Origin: Welwitschia mirabilis
Lineage: Eukaryota; Gnetophyta; Gnetopsida; Welwitschiales
Reading direction: 5' to 3'
DNA: 64,000 nt
NCBI GenBank assembly: GCA_051453625.1
Contig: JBOZIK010000001.1
Location: 239,100,114-239,164,113 of the forward strand
Both the position numbers and the translations under genes were made by a program. Within the stretch, counting starts at the first letter, position 1, and each line of letters starts with the position of its first letter. Shown here in pieces: positions 60,880 to 64,000 of this stretch. Under the pieces are notes generated by a model. It saw only the letters and a program-made list of their open reading frames with translations, did not search any database and had not been told where the DNA came from.

Positions 60880-62945
60880 TTAACTTACCTAGTTAAGTAA
60901 GGCTCAATTTTCATGTTTCAATAGAGATTGAAGAACCTTTTTTCACTTAATTCCTTAATGAACACTTTAGCTAGTTGATCCTCCATCTTAACATATTATA
61001 AATTAATATCCCTACTTTATATATGTTCCTAAAGAAAATGATATATAATATTAATGTGGTTTGTTCTAGAATACTAAATATGATTCTTAGATATGTCAAT
61101 TGCACTTTTTTGTTAGAATAGACTGGAATATTTTCATTTTGAGTCCAAAATACTTTGAGGTTTACTTTATCTAGAGAATTAACGCATAACAGCTTTCAAC
61201 AACAATGCAATTAACTTTAATAGTTGAGAGAGTAGATGAATTTTATTTATTGCTACTTTGTAATAATAAGCATTATCCCAATAGATAGAAACCTTTACTT
61301 TTACTTCTTCTGTCATCCTTATAACCTACATAATTTGCATTACAATGCCCTCAACAATGCAATTAACTTTAATAGTGGAGAGAGTAGATGAATTTTATTT
61401 ATTGCTACTTCATAATAATAAGCATTATTCCAATAGATAGAAACCTTTACTTTTACTTCTCCTGTCATCCTTATAACCTACATAATTTGCATTACAATGC
61501 CCTCGGAGATCAAGGAAAGAGTTATTTGAGTTCAAATATCTTAATTAGTATTACCTTTTAAATAATAAAATATTATTTTCATAGTAGTAAGATGTGATTT
61601 TTTAGGATCACTTTCACACTTAACAATTTGTCTACTCTACTTGTAATAAGATAGAGTAAACTACCAATTAGACTTCTATATAGATTCTAATTAATATTCT
61701 TAGTTTTCTCATATTTATACAATTTTGTGCCTTAATTCATAGGTATTTCCTTTAACTTATAATCCTACAATCCACATTTATCTAATAAATTCTTAATATA
61801 CTTAGTTTGAGCAATGAATGTATCTTGTTTATATTATACAACTTGTAAAATCAATATGCTACTCATTTCTCTCATAAGGCTTATATCAAATTCATCTTAC
61901 ATGATCTTGGTAAAATTCTTGCATAATTATTCACTAGTAGCACCAAATATAATGTCACTTGCATAAGTTTACATAGTGATAAAGCCTTTACCATCTATTT
62001 TGATTTAAAAAAGTGATATCATATGTACCTCTTTTGAATCTGTTCTCTATCAAATGATCTAAAATCCTTTCACGCTAAGTTATAAGACATTTATTAAGTC
62101 TATAGAGATCCTTCTCAACATGTATCTATTTTTTATTACTCCATTCAAGAAGGCGCTCTTAACATCCATTTAGAAGATCTTGAAATCCTTGAAATATGAA
62201 AAATCTAGAAGAATTCTAATCAATTTCATGTATGCTACTATTATAAAAGTCTTTTAAAACTTAATTCCTTTATAGTTTTTTTTTTGGGTTATTAATTTTG
62301 CTTTATTTGTAATAATATTTTCCTTTTCATCTATCTTATTTTTAAATACCCAATTTATTCCTATTTTTAGTTTATCTGATGTCCTTGAAATAAGTTTAAA
62401 ACCATCACATATTTTAAATTTTTTAAACTATTCTTGCATAGCTATCATATAGTGTTTATCATCTTCTACCTCATTAGACTTCCTAGGCTCTGCTTGAGAG
62501 ATATAAACTATGAATCCACAAAAATTCTTAGTATGACTTTTTGTTTGTACACCACTATATGGACCAACAATTATGTTGCTACTTAAGTAACTCTTTTTTA
62601 GTTTAAACATTTATAAAAAGGTTTATTTTTCTCTTCCTTCTCCTCATCACTATTTAGTTGTGTGATTGGGTCATTGGTAGTCTGTTCAAGTTGTATGAAC
62701 ACATAGTCATCCTATACATAAATAGATATTGAGTTACTATTATCAATTTTAGAATTTTCATTTTCTCTATTAATTATGTTCTTTGATTTAATACTTAGTA
62801 GGCTTAATTAGCCCTCAAATATCCTAGAAAAATACCTTCATAAACCTTAAAATTAAAGTTTCTAAACTAATCTTTTTTCATTCAATATAAAACATTTTGA
62901 ACCATAAATATGAAAGTAACTTACTAAAGGTTTCTTAGAAGATCA
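60880..62945 (-). pseudogene. Ty1/copia pol: integrase end, reverse transcriptase, RNase H
   Basis: From right to left on the minus strand: KPLVSYFHIYGSKCFILNEK (integrase C-terminal region, about 62880-62945), EPRKSNEVEDDKHYMIAMQE and INWVFKNKIDEKENIITNKA (start of reverse transcriptase), KLIRILLDFS, FKIF, stop, MDVKSAFLNGV, TYASDIIFGATSE (catalytic YVDD decayed to YASD at 61954-61965), YRSLIGSLLYLITSRVDKLL, NANYVGYKDDRRSKSKGFYL (RNase H) and EDQLAKVFIKELSEKRFF at the end. The order integrase, reverse transcriptase, RNase H is diagnostic for Ty1/copia. Many stops; not functional. The 60-codon open frame at 62428-62610 is the best-preserved part. The 5' part of the element should lie to the right, beyond the identified segment. 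Confidence 0.85.
61200..61503. repeat. 152-bp tandem duplication inside copia RNase H
   Basis: Two direct units, 61200-61351 and 61352-61503, with only a few differences (TAGTTGAG/TAGTGGAG, CTTTGTAA/CTTCATAA, TTATCCC/TTATTCC, CTTCTTCTG/CTTCTCCTG). No gap separates them, so this may be a true post-insertion duplication. It repeats the region coding YVGYKDDRRSKSKGF. Confidence 0.9.
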
Positions 62946-63059
62946 TAGCTCATATTAATTTTTAAAAGTAAGACTTATTACTAGAACTCTATTCAATACA
63001 TAACATATAGTGTTAAAGGATTTTTCCTAAAAATGATAAGAAACCTATTGTTCCTATCT

Positions 63060-63900
63060 AGATTTTATAATTTATAAAATTCATTGTAGTAGAGTAATGA
63101 TGTTGTTCTTTTTACAAGAATAAATTAATGTAAAAAAGTAAAGAGTAATGACATAAAATTATCTAGCATACAAGAATACCAAAAAAAACCAGAAATTAGG
63201 AGTTAACATTAATGATAAAGTAGGAAAATAAGCTAATTCCAAAGGTATAAACTAAATCATCTAATAACAAACATTCACTTTAACAATATATGATAAATTC
63301 CTGAAATAAACCTTAGATTGTTAAGTTGTTATGGCTTGAAACATGGTGACATAATATCATTTGCCACATGAGTGTTAATGAATTTCTTAGTTACTTTGAT
63401 GCTTCATAGCCTAATATAAGCATAGAAGGTAAGAATAAAAATGCTTAAGATCCATTAAACAAGATGACTATAACCAAGAAGTAAACTTAAGAAATCCACT
63501 TGACAAATAAAATTACTTAATAATGCAATATCATCCAAAAGTACAATGTTAATTGTAACTCAAAATCAAGGATTAACAACTACTATTTCATGAAAGAGCA
63601 AGAATTACATTACCTTAAAGAAAGAGAGCAAAGCTGATAAAACTCATTGAATCTAGCCTAGTTCTAAAGAGAAATCTTAGAAAGACATGTCAAGAATTTA
63701 TGAACTAATAACTACAACTATTTTTACTAGCCAAAGATTATTATTAATAAGGATTCTCAGACATTTTTATAGGCAAAAATATGATTAGTCTTTCAAAATT
63801 AGGGTTTTTACAATTTAGGGTTTTCAATTGGAAATTTAAGACTTTTACAACCACATATTTTATTAGAGTTTGGTTACATAACTACTTAACCCAATAGTAG
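63060..63900 (+). repeat. Possible third copy of dispersed repeat A
   Basis: Landmarks in the same order as in the copies at 6155 and 35163: AATACCAAAAAAAACCAGAAATTAGGAG, then GATAAAGTAGGAAAATAAGC..TTCCAAAGGT, TTACCTTAAAGAAAGAGAG..AAGCTGATAAA, and AGAAATCTTAGAAAGACATG. Identity is low and the match was judged by eye. Confidence 0.4.
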
Positions 63901-64000
63901 AAATTAATCACTTCCCTAAGATAACTCTATAGTGTAGCTTTTGAGTATTCAATTCTAGAGAACTAGCATCATAGGGGACTTACATAATGGCATTTGCATT

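Overview
This window looks like intergenic chromosome from a flowering plant. It is very AT-rich, has no long intact gene, and consists mostly of old nested transposable elements separated by assembly gaps (runs of N). The evidence for a plant is a set of plant-type Ty3/gypsy elements with tRNA-Asp primer-binding sites, a Ty1/copia element, an L1-like LINE, CACTA-type ends, and fragments of plant-like genes (a cullin-4 fragment and short-chain dehydrogenase exons). I cannot name the species.

Layout. 0-0.9 kb: possible minus-strand exons of an unrecognised gene. 2.97-3.17 kb: a CACTA-like end. 5.85-6.15 kb: a 123-bp tandem array. 6.15-7.44 kb: a repeat with a second copy at 35.16-36.44 kb. 8.85-10.36 kb: a complete gypsy-type LTR next to a minus-strand gag fragment. 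12.58-29.18 kb: a plus-strand LTR element made of a 5' LTR end, a primer-binding site, a decayed unknown ORF, a polypurine tract and a 3' LTR. Its 3' LTR is split by a 10.6-kb CACTA-type transposon (18.22-28.84 kb) with a 3-bp target duplication. 29.2-34.4 kb: a minus-strand, internally deleted gypsy element (gag, protease, 3' untranslated region). 36.9-53.1 kb: a plus-strand gypsy element with two LTRs, gag, protease, reverse transcriptase, RNase H and integrase. Its 3' LTR is interrupted by a 5'-truncated minus-strand LINE (47.43-52.90 kb) flanked by a roughly 20-bp target duplication. 53.1-60.8 kb: AT-rich sequence with a palindromic repeat but no coding signal I recognise. 60.9-62.95 kb: a minus-strand decayed Ty1/copia pol. 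63.1-64 kb: a possible third copy of the 6.2-kb repeat.

The most interesting object is the 10.6-kb CACTA-type element. It carries a clear cullin-4 fragment and a tandemly duplicated exon of a TIC32-like short-chain dehydrogenase, plus two unrecognised exon-like pieces, and I see no recognisable transposase. This makes it a candidate gene-capturing (Pack-type) CACTA element. Its boundaries are supported by comparison with the uninterrupted LTR copy at 8.85-10.36 kb.

Two points affect interpretation. First, several 100-N gaps have the same sequence on both sides, running exactly up to the gap edges, so they are probably unmerged overlapping contigs or haplotypes rather than real duplications. 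Second, the decay of the retroelements is dominated by C-to-T and G-to-A changes, as expected from long-term cytosine methylation. Nothing in the window looks like an active, intact coding gene.
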